64,000 nucleotides of DNA from Nibribacter ruber (GTDB lineage Bacteria; Bacteroidota; Bacteroidia; Cytophagales; Hymenobacteraceae): the NCBI RefSeq assembly GCF_009913235.1, contig NZ_CP047897.1, positions 3,037,001-3,101,000 of the forward strand, read 5' to 3'. Below the pieces are notes generated by a model. That model searched no databases. It was not told the origin of the DNA and saw only the letters and a list, made by a program, of their open reading frames with translations. Below are positions 43,126-51,727 of this stretch, piece by piece. The position numbers and the translations under genes were made by a program. Numbering within the stretch: the stretch's first letter is position 1; every line of letters begins with the position of its first letter.

Positions 43126-43944
43126 ATGGCCGAAGAAACCACCTTACTCAAAGACTACTCAGACCAGGAAAAAGGAGCGTACCTGGGCGCCCTGGCCACC
43201 ATTGCCTCGGCAGACGGAAACGTAACCGATGACGAGCTGGAGTTTCTGCGTCTTACCTCAGAAGCCGCCGAACTGCCCGCCAACCTGCAGCAGGAAATAG
43301 AATCCATTGCCAAGAACCCTTCCCAGATAAGCCTGCAGAAGTGCCTGGACGTGCTAAAGGGCAGCCAGCTGCGGTTCTCGTTTCTGACAGACGTGATCAG
43401 TTTCGCGAAGGCTGACGGAGAATACACCCAGGACGAGCAGAGGCGCATTTCTGAGATTGGCCAGTACCTGGGCATTGACCAGAAGCAGTTCAGCATCCTG
43501 GACCAGTTTGTGGACAAGGCCAACCAGGCGCAGCAACAGGGCGAAGACCCTACCTCTCAGTCCTTCCTGAACAAAAGCGGCTTTGGCGACATGTTCAAAA
43601 ACGCCGGAATCTCGCCGGGCATGGTTACCGGTATGCTGGGCGTTCTGGCGCCCATGGTCATTGCCGGCATGATGAACCGCCGCGGCCGCAGCAGCATGGG
43701 TGGCGGTATGATGGGAGGCATGGGCGGCGGCCTTGGCGGACTTTTAGGAGGTCTGCTGGGCGGCGGCATGATGAGCAGAGGCGGCATGTACGGCGGTGGC
43801 CGCACGGGAGGCCTTGGTTCTATGGCCTCTATTCTGGGTGGCTTGGCCGGGCGAAGCCGTTACGGCGGTATGGGTTCCGGCGGATTAGGTGGCCTGCTAG
43901 GCGGAATCTTAGGCGGCGGCCGCCGTGGCGGGACCGGCTGGTAA
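43126..43944 (+). CDS. TerB-domain protein with Gly/Met-rich tail
   Basis: 272 residues. The first 130 form a TerB-type helical domain with acidic metal-like motifs (ATIASADGNVTDDELEF and FAKADGEYTQDEQRRI). A short helix and hydrophobic stretch (GMVTGMLGVLAPMVIAGMM) lead to a 90-residue low-complexity tail of Gly, Met, Arg and Leu. Such tails can self-associate or bind membranes. Function in tellurite stress is named from distant relatives only. A perfect 21-bp stem terminator follows. Confidence 0.85.
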   Translation: MAEETTLLKDYSDQEKGAYLGALATIASADGNVTDDELEFLRLTSEAAELPANLQQEIESIAKNPSQISLQKCLDVLKGSQLRFSFLTDVISFAKADGEYTQDEQRRISEIGQYLGIDQKQFSILDQFVDKANQAQQQGEDPTSQSFLNKSGFGDMFKNAGISPGMVTGMLGVLAPMVIAGMMNRRGRSSMGGGMMGGMGGGLGGLLGGLLGGGMMSRGGMYGGGRTGGLGSMASILGGLAGRSRYGGMGSGGLGGLLGGILGGGRRGGTGW

Positions 43945-43963
43945 TTTTCTCTTTGCTCAGCAA

Positions 43964-44013
43964 TCCCCGTTTTTGGGCTGTTTTCACCAAAACAGCCCAA
44001 AAACGGGGATTTT
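43964..44013 (+). terminator. Terminator built on a PR1 copy (after terB)
   Basis: PR1 at 43968-44005 has a perfect stem that continues outward (ATCCCCGTTTTTGGGCTG and its complement) to about 21 bp and is followed by ATTTTTGTTT. This copy looks like a working rho-independent terminator. Confidence 0.75.
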
Positions 44014-44154
44014 TGTTTGTAGCTGATATTTCCTTGCTGACGGATTTTGGTTCTCTTAACTGTCTGCGTATCCTCTCTCTGCGCGGTGGTTGGTGCCCTC
44101 ACCAACCACTGTCAACTGCCTCTCCAATTGCCATTAGTTCTTATAACAGGCTTG

Positions 44155-44460
44155 GTGCACGCATTTGGAAGTTCCCTTGGTAAGACCGTCTGTTCCGGTG
44201 CGCACTAACTTCCTTTTTCATTTGTTCTGCTAAGCGCTCACGGCCGCGGGGCCCCGTCCTGGCCCTTCGCACTGCTGCTGTTTGTGGGACTTTGTCCCTG
44301 CCGCCGCTTCCAGCGGCGCACAAACACCAGAGGCGCTCAGGACCAGGACTGGTTTTGGTTCCAATTCTGCGTCTGCTGGATGGCTGGCTTTATTGATTGC
44401 AGGTAAGTGCAGTTCTTGTCGCTGCAGAGTCGTTCGTGCCTGGGCACGGTTACTTTATCT
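44155..44460 (+). repeat. R6 interspersed repeat, 306 bp (copy 2)
   Basis: Partner of 33309-33614 (inverted) and of the truncated copy at 48329-48450. Here the order is GTGCACGCA, then TAAGCGCTCACGGCCGCGGG 76 bp on, then GTTTGTGGGACTTTGTCCCT, ending GTTACTTTATCT. Its end overlaps the last codons of the gene at 44450. Confidence 0.8.
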
Positions 44461-44848
44461 TGTCTTTAGAGTGTATAGGATAGATCAAACTTGCAAAAAC
44501 AATGCTTGCAGAGTAAACAAAACTACCCAGTAAAGCCATGGAGCCACCCAGTATTTGGAAGGTTAAGACTATAAATACTATGATGATAAGATTAGTCAGA
44601 GACTTAAGTAGGGCAACAGAAGTAATTCTATAGGATAGGAATTTGAAGACAATGAAGCTGATGACAAGTGCTGGGAGTGAAAGCAACAACCCAAATAAGA
44701 TAAGCAATGGGAGGATTTCATATCCGGTATTATAATCTTCGTGGAGCCATCCAACAATTACAAACAGCAAAGGCGCAATGAACACAATGCTTGAGCCCCA
44801 AACCAATAGAATATAGCCTCCAGATGTAGTATTATCTCTGTCCCCCAT
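44450..44848 (-). CDS. Hypothetical four-helix membrane protein, AT-rich
   Basis: 132 residues from ATG 44848 (GTG at 44854 possible). Four hydrophobic segments: ILLVWGSSIVFIAPLLFVIV, ILPLLILFGLLLSLPALVISFI, LIIIVFIVLTFQIL and ALLGSFVYSASIVFASLI. No known family. AT-rich against its neighbours. The last three to four codons and stop lie in the end of the R6 repeat, which may have replaced the original end. Confidence 0.65.
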   Translation of the reverse strand: MGDRDNTTSGGYILLVWGSSIVFIAPLLFVIVGWLHEDYNTGYEILPLLILFGLLLSLPALVISFIVFKFLSYRITSVALLKSLTNLIIIVFIVLTFQILGGSMALLGSFVYSASIVFASLIYPIHSKDKIK

Positions 44849-44879
44849 TTTCACATCTCCACATTTTCAAATCTTCAAA

Positions 44880-45992
44880 TCAGTCTTCCTTCTGCATGAT
44901 GACCGTCTGCGTTGGGAACGCGAACGCAGCGCCGTGCTGCTCTACAATCTCCACAATCTTGTAGTTGATTTCTTCCTTGATGTTCACGTACTCGTCCCAG
45001 TCAATGGTGTCAATAAAGTACAGCACCATCACGTCCTTGGAGTGGGCCCCCAGGTTCATGAAACGCACGCGGCCGTCTTGGTTGGTGCGCGGGTAATGGT
45101 CAATAAAGTGCTGGATGTCACGGACAATGGATTTTATCTGCGCCGAGGTGGTGTTGTAGGTGAGCATGATGTCAAACTTGACCCGTCTGAACGTGCGCAG
45201 CGTGAGGTTGTCCAGGGGCTTGTCAATCATGTGCTTGTTGGGCAGAGTCACGTAGCTTTTCTCCATGGTGCGTATGCGCGTGCTCCGGAAGCCAATCTTC
45301 TCAATGGTGCCCTGCACTTCGCCCACTTGCACCAAGTCTCCTACCACAAAAGGGTGGTCCAGGAAAATGGTGAAGGACGCCAGCAGGTTCTCCAGGCTTT
45401 CCTTGGCGGCGAAGGCAATGGCCAAACCACCCACGCCCAAACCTGCCACCAGACCTGCCACATTCACCTTAAAGACCGTGCCCAGCATCACAAAGAAGCC
45501 GATGATGACCACAATCACCTTAATGAAATCCACGAAGAACGGCACCAGCTGGTCATCCAGCTTAGACTGCGTACGGGCGGCGCGCTTGGAGAAAATCATG
45601 CCCACAAAGTCTACCAGGCGCATGACCACCCACGTGAGCGAGAAGATCAGGAAGATGCTGTAAATGCGCTGCAGCACGCGCTTCAGGCCCAGTTCATCTT
45701 TGGCGGGCAGTCCCAGTTCTGGCGGATAGTTAAGCCGATCAAACGCAATGTAGAGAAAGACCAGAAACGTGAGCGCCTCTAATGGGACTACCAGCAGCCG
45801 CCTGAACTCCTGCATGGTGACCTCAGAGGAGAAGCGTTTCACCATGACTCTGAACAAGATGGAGGTGAGGAGCTTGGATAGAATCTCTTTGAACAGGAAG
45901 CCGCAGAGCATAATGCCTATGAACAGGAAATACTGTTCTACCGTGTTGCCCAGATAGACCTGCTCTAGTATGGTCTCAAGTTGTTCCTTCAT
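44880..45992 (-). CDS. MscS-family mechanosensitive ion channel
   Basis: 370 residues: membrane helices at about 20-40, 60-85 and 105-130, the pore-lining TM3 with GLVAGLGVGGLAIAFAAKESLENLLA, then the MscS beta domain (PFVVGDLVQVGEVQGTIEKIGFRSTRIRTME, LPNKHMIDKPLDN) and a C-terminal alpha/beta part. Protects the inner membrane from hypo-osmotic shock. Divergent from the lipoprotein gene at 46065. Confidence 0.94.
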   Translation of the reverse strand: MKEQLETILEQVYLGNTVEQYFLFIGIMLCGFLFKEILSKLLTSILFRVMVKRFSSEVTMQEFRRLLVVPLEALTFLVFLYIAFDRLNYPPELGLPAKDELGLKRVLQRIYSIFLIFSLTWVVMRLVDFVGMIFSKRAARTQSKLDDQLVPFFVDFIKVIVVIIGFFVMLGTVFKVNVAGLVAGLGVGGLAIAFAAKESLENLLASFTIFLDHPFVVGDLVQVGEVQGTIEKIGFRSTRIRTMEKSYVTLPNKHMIDKPLDNLTLRTFRRVKFDIMLTYNTTSAQIKSIVRDIQHFIDHYPRTNQDGRVRFMNLGAHSKDVMVLYFIDTIDWDEYVNIKEEINYKIVEIVEQHGAAFAFPTQTVIMQKED

Positions 45993-46064
45993 GTGCTTGA
46001 AATTATAACGGTCTGCAACCTTTGGGGCCGCAAACGGGTCATCAGGTAAAAATGGACATTATCT

Positions 46065-46421
46065 ATGAAACGGAAAATTTTATCCCTGCTTATAATAATG
46101 CACGGCCTGTTCTTGTTTTCGGGCTGCCAGCACCCAGAGGGCAAAATAGAGTGGCCAGAGGAGAACCTGCAATGGCTCTCTTACGCAGAAACCCAATGCG
46201 CCGACCCCTGGGGCTACGGCAATAGCCAGCAGGACAAGGCCCAATACGTAAAAGGCTATCTGGAGAAGCAGGGCATACAAGTGTTCAACATTTCCCTGAT
46301 CAAAGAAAGCGAGGGCGCCATGTGCCTGGCCTGTACCTGTCCCTCTGGTAGAGTTTTGAGAGTGCAAGTGAAGAAAGAAGACGAAGCCAAGTTACTAGCT
46401 TTAGGGTTTAAAATGATTTAG
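46065..46421 (+). CDS. Small Cys-rich lipoprotein
   Basis: 118 residues; signal peptide with lipobox FSGC (Cys20). The mature part has conserved-looking cysteines (ETQCADPWGYG, AMCLACTCPSGRVL). The family is common in Bacteroidota as hypothetical protein; metal binding is conceivable. A strong hairpin terminator follows at 46463. Confidence 0.8.
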   Translation: MKRKILSLLIIMHGLFLFSGCQHPEGKIEWPEENLQWLSYAETQCADPWGYGNSQQDKAQYVKGYLEKQGIQVFNISLIKESEGAMCLACTCPSGRVLRVQVKKEDEAKLLALGFKMI

Positions 46422-46462
46422 GGACGTGTAATCTCTTTTTTGAAAGATGCACTCTTCCACAG

Positions 46463-46498
46463 AAAAGCCTCTGCTCTGATAAGGAGCAGAGGCTTTTC
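46463..46498 (+). terminator. Rho-independent terminator
   Basis: Stem AAAAGCCTCTGCTC / GAGCAGAGGCTTTT, 8-base loop TGATAAG-type; T run inside the descending stem. 42 bp after the lipoprotein stop. Confidence 0.8.
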
Positions 46499-46591
46499 CA
46501 TTACCTGGATCTCCTTTCACTAACTTCCTTTTGTTATGTTGGAAGGACCTCATGGGCGAATTAGACAAGTGCTTGCTACATGTAAATTTCC

Positions 46592-46629
46592 CGTTTTTGC
46601 CCTACTTTCCAGAAAACAGCCCAAAAACG
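46592..46629. repeat. PR1 palindromic repeat
   Basis: 38 bp, CGTTTTTGCCCTACTTTCC to CAGCCCAAAAACG, within the R3-bounded element. Confidence 0.94.
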
Positions 46630-46704
46630 ATTTCGCTGCTTCAAGCTTGCGAGAGATTTGGAGGGTGGCAGAGAAGCAAGCCCAACTTGCCGAAACACAG
46701 AAGC

Positions 46705-46742
46705 CGTTTTTAGCCTTATTCTCTGAAAACAGGCTAAAAACG
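46705..46742. repeat. PR1 palindromic repeat
   Basis: 38 bp, CGTTTTTAGCCTTATTCTC to CAGGCTAAAAACG, second copy in the R3-bounded element. Confidence 0.94.
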
Positions 46743-46875
46743 GCTTCTACTATGTAATGAACGTCTATCTAATTCGCCCACAAGGTCCTTTCAGGGTGAC
46801 AGTGGAGTAAGTTGATGGAAGATTGTCCGTCCGCTTTTCCCTTTCCTATCGTCGGTTTGAAGGCAAAAACAATTG

Positions 46876-48102
46876 CTAGAGCAACTGGCTCAAGGCAATC
46901 TCAAAAGAGGTCTTGGCAATCTCTGTTTTCTCTGGATGACGCGCGTGGGTTTTCTCCAGTGCTTGGCCAATGGTTCTAGAGATATCTGTGAAAATGGCCT
47001 CATCTGTAATCTCCACGTCCTGCTCCATCAAGTAAGCAAATACGCGGGCCATGCCGCAGTTGGCAATAAAGTCTGGAATGACAGACACATGCTGGTCGGC
47101 GAACTCACCCGTAGGACCGAAGAAGATTTCTGGGTCCTGGAACGGTACGTTGGCCCCAGAGGAAATCACTTCTAAGCCGTGTTGGCGCATGCGTTCCACC
47201 TGCTCTTTGGTCACCAATCTAGACGCCGCTGCCGGAATGAAAATCTCAGACTCCAAATCCCAGATGCGGGCGTTGGTGTCTTCAAAAGACAAGAGGTTCT
47301 CTGCGTACAAAGTATTGCCTCTGCGGTTTAAGAACAGGTCTTTAATCTCTTCAAACGCGAAGCCTTCTGGATTGATTAAGCCGCCGGCACGGTCAATGAT
47401 GCCTACAATCTGCACACCTTCACTGGCTAAATAATAAGCCGCCGCCGCGCCTACGTTACCCCATCCCTGAATGATGGCGCGCTTACCCTTCAGCTCACCA
47501 CCCCAGATTTGATAATAATGACGAACCGCCTCAGCCACGCCATAGCCCGTAATCATGTCGGCTACGTTGTATTTGCGGCTAAGCGAAGGAGAATAGTTGG
47601 CGTCTTCAATCACTTTGCTTACGCCTTGGCGCAACTGACCTATCTTGTTGATTTTCTGTGGTTCAGTGGCCTGGAAGTGTCCATTTACTACGCCCTCCTG
47701 TGGGTGCCACAGGCCATATTCTTCGGTGATAGGAATTACTTCATGGATCTCGTCCACGTTTAGGTCGCCGCCGGTGCCGTAGTAATTTTTCAATAAGGGG
47801 AACACCGCTTTGTACCAACGCTCCAGCACGCCTTTCTTTCTAGGGTCTGCCGGGTCAAAGTTGATGCCCGACTTGGCGCCGCCAATAGCTGGGCCAGAGA
47901 CGGTGAACTTCACTTCCATGGTTTTGGCCAGAGATTCTACTTCGCGCTTGTCCAGGCCTTTGCGCATGCGGGTTCCGCCGCCAGCCGCGCCACCTCTCAA
48001 GGAGTTGATGACCACCCAGCCTTCGGCCTCGGTTTCAGCGTCTTTCCACTCAAAAACAATCTCAGGACGTTTCGTCTCAAATTTGGCCAGTAAGTCTTTC
48101 AT
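46876..48102 (-). CDS. Glutamate dehydrogenase-like amino acid dehydrogenase
   Basis: 408-residue Glu/Leu/Phe/Val dehydrogenase of a Bacteroidota clade apart from classical GdhA. Substrate domain: GGAAGGGTRMRKGLDKREVE and SGPAIGGAKSGINFDP with active-site lysines; NAD domain: IQGWGNVGAAAAYYLASEG. The active Asp region is TGGDLNVDE. One of three superfamily members here; specificity unproven. A -7 element TACCTTTG lies at 48134-48141, 32 bp upstream of the start. Confidence 0.88.
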   Translation of the reverse strand: MKDLLAKFETKRPEIVFEWKDAETEAEGWVVINSLRGGAAGGGTRMRKGLDKREVESLAKTMEVKFTVSGPAIGGAKSGINFDPADPRKKGVLERWYKAVFPLLKNYYGTGGDLNVDEIHEVIPITEEYGLWHPQEGVVNGHFQATEPQKINKIGQLRQGVSKVIEDANYSPSLSRKYNVADMITGYGVAEAVRHYYQIWGGELKGKRAIIQGWGNVGAAAAYYLASEGVQIVGIIDRAGGLINPEGFAFEEIKDLFLNRRGNTLYAENLLSFEDTNARIWDLESEIFIPAAASRLVTKEQVERMRQHGLEVISSGANVPFQDPEIFFGPTGEFADQHVSVIPDFIANCGMARVFAYLMEQDVEITDEAIFTDISRTIGQALEKTHARHPEKTEIAKTSFEIALSQLL

Positions 48103-48133
48103 AGAAATGAAGTGTTGGTTCTTAATGATGGCG

Positions 48134-48141
48134 CAAAGGTA
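48134..48141 (-). promoter_or_regulatory. -7 promoter element of the 48102 dehydrogenase gene
   Basis: On the minus strand TACCTTTG, a full TANNTTTG match followed by C, 32 bp before the ATG. Confidence 0.5.
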
Positions 48142-48328
48142 GGATTTAACGAGCGTTAGTTACTAGAAGAAAAGTAAAAAGCAGAAAAGCGTCTAGAACG
48201 AAAGAAGACTTTGTTTCTACGCAAGCCAGTAAAGTCCCCCTCGGAGGGGGTGGGTGGAGGATGATTCATGATTCAGTTCTAAGTCAAAGACTAACTCGAT
48301 GCGCAGATTCCTTCAATGACTTTCTGCC

Positions 48329-48450
48329 GTGCACTTCCGTTGGCTGTTCCTGAGAAGGTTCTTTCATCCAGTGCCCTTATGCCGCCTTGTTTCATTATGT
48401 CTGCTAAGCGCTCGCGGCCGCGGGGCCCCGTCTTCCTGCCTCGCGCTGTA
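48329..48450 (+). repeat. R6 interspersed repeat, truncated (copy 3)
   Basis: GTGCAC to TAAGCGCTCGCGGCCGCGGG spaced 76 bp, exactly as in copy 2, then similarity ends shortly after GGGGCCCCGTC. Rest of 48143-48328 and 48451-48601 shows no gene; a small CCCCCTCGGAGGGGG palindrome is at 48236-48250. Confidence 0.7.
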
Positions 48451-48601
48451 CCAGCTTGCCTCTTCTGCGTAGCAACTTCATTTAGTGGTCAAGTTGCTTA
48501 TGCCTTGTAGTGGTCGCTGTTCTAACCTGAGGCGGCAACCTGCTTAGGCGCTCGTCAGAAAGACTGGAACAGGTGCGGGTAGCAAAGGCCTTTGCCAAAC
48601 G

Positions 48602-48641
48602 CAGATTCCCCCCTTGAGGGGGGCGAAGGGGGGTGTTGACA
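48602..48641 (+). repeat. R2 repeat
   Basis: CAGATTCCCCCCTTGAGGGG then GGCGAAGGGGGGTGTTGACA; preceded by TTTGCCAAACG as at 58186. Confidence 0.85.
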
Positions 48642-48691
48642 CCTGCAGTTAAAACATCCAGCAATCAACAATCAACAATAAGAAATAGAAT

Positions 48692-48729
48692 CGTTTTTAG
48701 CCTCTTTTCTGAGAATCAAGCCAAAAACG
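48692..48729. repeat. PR1 palindromic repeat
   Basis: 38 bp, CGTTTTTAGCCTC to AAGCCAAAAACG, 3 bp past the anmK stop (minus strand). Confidence 0.94.
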
Positions 48730-48731
48730 AG

Positions 48732-49805
48732 TTACATCCAGTAAATGGCACCGCCGCAGTTGTCCTGGCTGGCACCGGTTACGCTTTGCAGACAGTTGTT
48801 TTCCTGGCGCCAGCGCAACACGCCCAGAAACGCGAAGATGAGGGCCTCTTTGAAATTAACCAGCTCTGGCTCCGGTACTACCACTTCAAACGTTGGTCCT
48901 AAGTAGTGTTGAATCTGCTCCACCAGAAAGCTGTTGAACGCTCCGCCGCCCGTCAACAAGAGTTTGCCGTGGGCCTGAGAGGCGTGCTGTTTCACAGACT
49001 GGGCAATCTGGTAGCCAATGTGATGACATGCCGTGTGTAGTTTGTCTTGGGTAGATGCTTTGGAGTGGCTTAAGACCTTGAGGCTGTTCTCATCTGCCCA
49101 TTCCTTACCGATGGACTTTGGATAGGCCGCTGAGAAATAAGCGGCCTCATTCAGTTTCTCAAACAGGTCTTGTTGCAACTGTCCTTGTCTGGCCAGCTCG
49201 CCGTTTCGGTCATAGGCAAAGCCTAATTCCTCAGCCAAGTGGTTCAGGAGCATGTTGCAGCAGGAGATGTCAAAGGCCACGCGGCGGTCTGACCCTTCCT
49301 GCGAGATATTGGAGATACCGCCTAGGTTCAGGCAGAAGTCATAGCCAGAGAACAGCAGTTTGTCCCCGATGGGCACCAGCGGGGCGCCTTGTCCGCCCAA
49401 GGCAATGTCCAGGGTTCTGAAGTCGCAGACCACGGGTAAACCAGCCGCCGCGGCTAGATAAGCGCCGCTCCCCACCTGGAACGTGATGTCCAATTGGGGC
49501 TGGTGAAAAATGGTATGGCCGTGCGAAGAGACAAAATCAACCGAAAGTTTATTTGCCTCCACGAAGTTTTTTACTAGCTCACCTAAATAGCGCCCGTAGG
49601 CCCTGTCAGTGGCGATTATCTCGGCGGCGCTAGCTTCTGTGAGGGTAGAAAGAAGCTTCAGCCAAACATCTGTATATGGAAGTGTTTCAGTATTAAGGAT
49701 TTTATATATCCAATTCTTTTCATTATACGTAAATCTGCAATAAGCTAAGTCAACTCCGTCAAGGGAGGTGCCAGACATTATTCCTATAACATGGTAAGTC
49801 GCCAT
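48732..49805 (-). CDS. anmK: Anhydro-N-acetylmuramic acid kinase
   Basis: 357 residues of the ASKHA kinase fold. ATP loop GIMSGTSLDGVDLA at 8-21, FVSSHGHTIFHQP, NLGGISNIS and the C-terminal LLTGGGAFNSFLVEQI. It hydrolyses the 1,6-anhydro ring and phosphorylates to MurNAc-6-P in peptidoglycan recycling. No murQ or transporter is nearby. Divergent from the ArsR-type gene at 49912. Confidence 0.95.
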   Translation of the reverse strand: MATYHVIGIMSGTSLDGVDLAYCRFTYNEKNWIYKILNTETLPYTDVWLKLLSTLTEASAAEIIATDRAYGRYLGELVKNFVEANKLSVDFVSSHGHTIFHQPQLDITFQVGSGAYLAAAAGLPVVCDFRTLDIALGGQGAPLVPIGDKLLFSGYDFCLNLGGISNISQEGSDRRVAFDISCCNMLLNHLAEELGFAYDRNGELARQGQLQQDLFEKLNEAAYFSAAYPKSIGKEWADENSLKVLSHSKASTQDKLHTACHHIGYQIAQSVKQHASQAHGKLLLTGGGAFNSFLVEQIQHYLGPTFEVVVPEPELVNFKEALIFAFLGVLRWRQENNCLQSVTGASQDNCGGAIYWM

Positions 49806-49911
49806 GCGTTAAAGTAACATAATGTTCAGGTACCGTCAAAAACTGGAGGGGATTTGGCGGGTTTAAAGGCGTGTAGTAGCGCTAATTGTAGTACTGGTAA
49901 GTGTGTCCCTT

Positions 49912-50220
49912 ATGAAAAGTTTATTATCCAGAGTTGAATCTAAGAAGATAGATAAGGCGGCGTCCATGCTGAAGGTGTTGGCGCATCCTAAAAGGTTGGC
50001 CATCGTGGATCTTCTGGGTAAGGAAGACAAAATGACCGTGACGGAAATCTATAATTACTTGGATTTGCCTCAGGCCATCGCCTCACAGCATTTGATTACC
50101 TTGAAAGACAAGGGAGTTCTTTCTTCCTTTAAGGTGGGCACCAAAATCTATTATTCCCTTTCCATCCCTAAGCTGATTGATGTGATTGACTGCCTGGAGG
50201 AATGTTGCGGTGACCTGTAA
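49912..50220 (+). CDS. ArsR/SmtB-type winged-helix regulator
   Basis: 102 residues from ATG 49912; in-frame GTG at 49903 adds three. Winged helix with LKVLAHPKRLAIVDLLGKED, recognition region LPQAIASQHLITLKDKGVL and wing SSFKVGTKIYYSL. The tail has LEECCG; the two Cys near the end might sense metal or thiol, though the classical ELCVCD motif is missing. No target gene is obvious; anmK is divergent. Confidence 0.9.
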   Translation: MKSLLSRVESKKIDKAASMLKVLAHPKRLAIVDLLGKEDKMTVTEIYNYLDLPQAIASQHLITLKDKGVLSSFKVGTKIYYSLSIPKLIDVIDCLEECCGDL

Positions 50221-50264
50221 TCTTTCTCCGGCGTAAGTAAATCTGTCAAGTAAGTACCCCCTGG

Positions 50265-50313
50265 AACCGTTTCCAGTCTGCAGTTGGTGTAGGCTAGAAA
50301 CGGTTTTATTTTG
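50265..50313 (+). terminator. Terminator-like hairpin after the ArsR-type gene
   Basis: AACCGTTTC pairs with GAAACGGTT across a 23-base loop, followed by TTATTTT. Confidence 0.55.
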
Positions 50314-50331
50314 CCCTTTTGTCAAGGAGAC

Positions 50332-50369
50332 CGTTTTTGGGCTGTTTTCTGGGAAATAGGCCAAAAACG
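50332..50369. repeat. PR1 palindromic repeat
   Basis: 38 bp, CGTTTTTGGGCTGTTTTC to TAGGCCAAAAACG, between convergent genes. Confidence 0.95.
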
Positions 50370-50370
50370 A

Positions 50371-50407
50371 AAAGCGGGACTCTCTAGAAAGAAAGTCCCG
50401 CTTTTTT
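50371..50407. terminator. Bidirectional terminator between arsR-type gene and hemA
   Basis: Stem AAAAGCGGGACT / AGTCCCGCTTTT with T runs on both strands. Confidence 0.8.
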
Positions 50408-50423
50408 ATGGGTTTGCGTTGGC

Positions 50424-51698
50424 TTATGAATGTGCCTCGGCGGATTGTTTCTCTAAATCAAACAGGTCAGTTAAGACGTCAATCAGGGTCTCGGCCTCCC
50501 CGCGTTTGCAGGCGGCTTTCAATTGAAGCACCGGCAACTTGATGATTTTCTGCATCATGGACTTGGTGATGTCGTCAATGTGCCTGGCTTCTTCGGCAGA
50601 AACCTTCTTCATGTAACGGGCCATCTCTTCCTGACGGATAGTCTCTAGGGCGTTCTTCAGTTTCTGGATGGTAGGGGAGACGTTCATCTCTTTGCTCCAG
50701 TCCTCAAAAGAAGCAATGGACTCTGTGATAATCTGCTTCACATGCGGTACAGACTCAAGACGGCGTTGCAGGGCCTCAGAAGCTTTGCTCTGGATGGTGT
50801 CAATGTTGTACAGCAACACACCCGGCACGCTTTCTACTTCTGGCTCTACACTGCGCGGTACGCTCAGGTCAATAAAGAACTTGTAAGTCAAGACCTCCAG
50901 ACGGCTTACCATCTCTTTGGTGAAGAACGGCTCATCGCGGGCCACTGAGGAGATGATGACATCAGCCTCTTTCATGGCCTCTACCAGATTCTCAAACGCA
51001 ACCACTTCCAGACCGCACTCATCAGCTAAGATTTGGGCTTTGGCTTGGGTACGGTTAGAGATTTTTACGTTCTGGAATTCAGAGTCTTTCAAGTGACGGC
51101 ACACATCGGCGCCAATCTCACCCAGGCCTACGACTAAGATTTTAGGGTTGGCTACCTCGGTGGTCAGGCTTTCTACCAGCTCCAGGGCGGCGTAAGAGGT
51201 AGAGGCGGCTCCGTCACGGAACGAGGTCTCTTGTACTACGCGCTTGTTGGTGAAGAAGATGGTGTGCAACAGGCGGTGCAGGAACGGGCCGGCGGCCTCG
51301 TTGTCCACGCTCCACTGGTACGCTTGCTTCACTTGGTTAGAAATCTGCATGTCACCTACCACCTGCGCCTCTAGGCCCATGGCCACGTTGAACAAATGCA
51401 GAACGGCGTCTGCGTGCTCATTGACAATGGTAAAGTAGTCTAGGTACTGTGAAATATTCTGGATTCCCTTGCTGATGCCCAACAGCTTCACAATCTCTTG
51501 GCTGTAGTCAGAATCAGCGGTATAGTATACCTCCGTGCGGTTGCACGTAGAAAGTACAAGGATGTCAGTAGCTTGGATGTATGTTTTGAGCGTTTGCAGG
51601 AACTGTCGGCACGACCCCTCATCCAACGCGATCAGCTCCCTTATGTCTAAAGGCGCTTTTTTATGTGAAAGACTGACGGCTCTAAAGTTTTGGAACAT
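50424..51698 (-). CDS. hemA: Glutamyl-tRNA reductase
   Basis: 424 residues from ATG 51698 (MFQNFRAVSLSHKKAPLDIREL); the upstream start at 51722 would add eight odd residues. The catalytic Cys52 is in STCNRTEVY. NADPH domain GLGEIGADVCRHLKD, and the dimerisation helix at the C-terminus (ARHIDDITKSMMQKIIKLPV). First enzyme of C5 tetrapyrrole synthesis. Divergent from the kinase at 51903; a -7 element TAATTTTG lies at 51720-51727. Confidence 0.95.
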   Translation of the reverse strand: MFQNFRAVSLSHKKAPLDIRELIALDEGSCRQFLQTLKTYIQATDILVLSTCNRTEVYYTADSDYSQEIVKLLGISKGIQNISQYLDYFTIVNEHADAVLHLFNVAMGLEAQVVGDMQISNQVKQAYQWSVDNEAAGPFLHRLLHTIFFTNKRVVQETSFRDGAASTSYAALELVESLTTEVANPKILVVGLGEIGADVCRHLKDSEFQNVKISNRTQAKAQILADECGLEVVAFENLVEAMKEADVIISSVARDEPFFTKEMVSRLEVLTYKFFIDLSVPRSVEPEVESVPGVLLYNIDTIQSKASEALQRRLESVPHVKQIITESIASFEDWSKEMNVSPTIQKLKNALETIRQEEMARYMKKVSAEEARHIDDITKSMMQKIIKLPVLQLKAACKRGEAETLIDVLTDLFDLEKQSAEAHS

Positions 51699-51719
51699 AC
51701 GGCACTTTAAAATAGCACG

Positions 51720-51727
51720 CAAAATTA
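51720..51727 (-). promoter_or_regulatory. -7 promoter element of hemA
   Basis: On the minus strand TAATTTTG followed by C, 22 bp upstream of the hemA ATG. Confidence 0.5.

Larger units (their letters stand above)
46533..46800. mobile_element. MITE-like element with R3 terminal inverted repeats and two PR1 copies
   Basis: Left end (46533-46565) has GGAAGGACCTCATGGGCGAA and right end (46768-46800), reverse-complemented, has CTGAAAGGACCTTGTGGGCG; both run to AATTAGA. Between are PR1 copies at 46592 and 46705. 268 bp, no credible ORF. Similar ends bound 2552-2795; a lone end is at 58146-58178. Confidence 0.65.

Noticed and set aside
44934-45782. 282-codon plus-strand ORF antisense to the MscS gene
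   Set aside because: The MscS frame on the minus strand has all channel motifs; the antisense frame is His/Gln/Val-rich shadow sequence.
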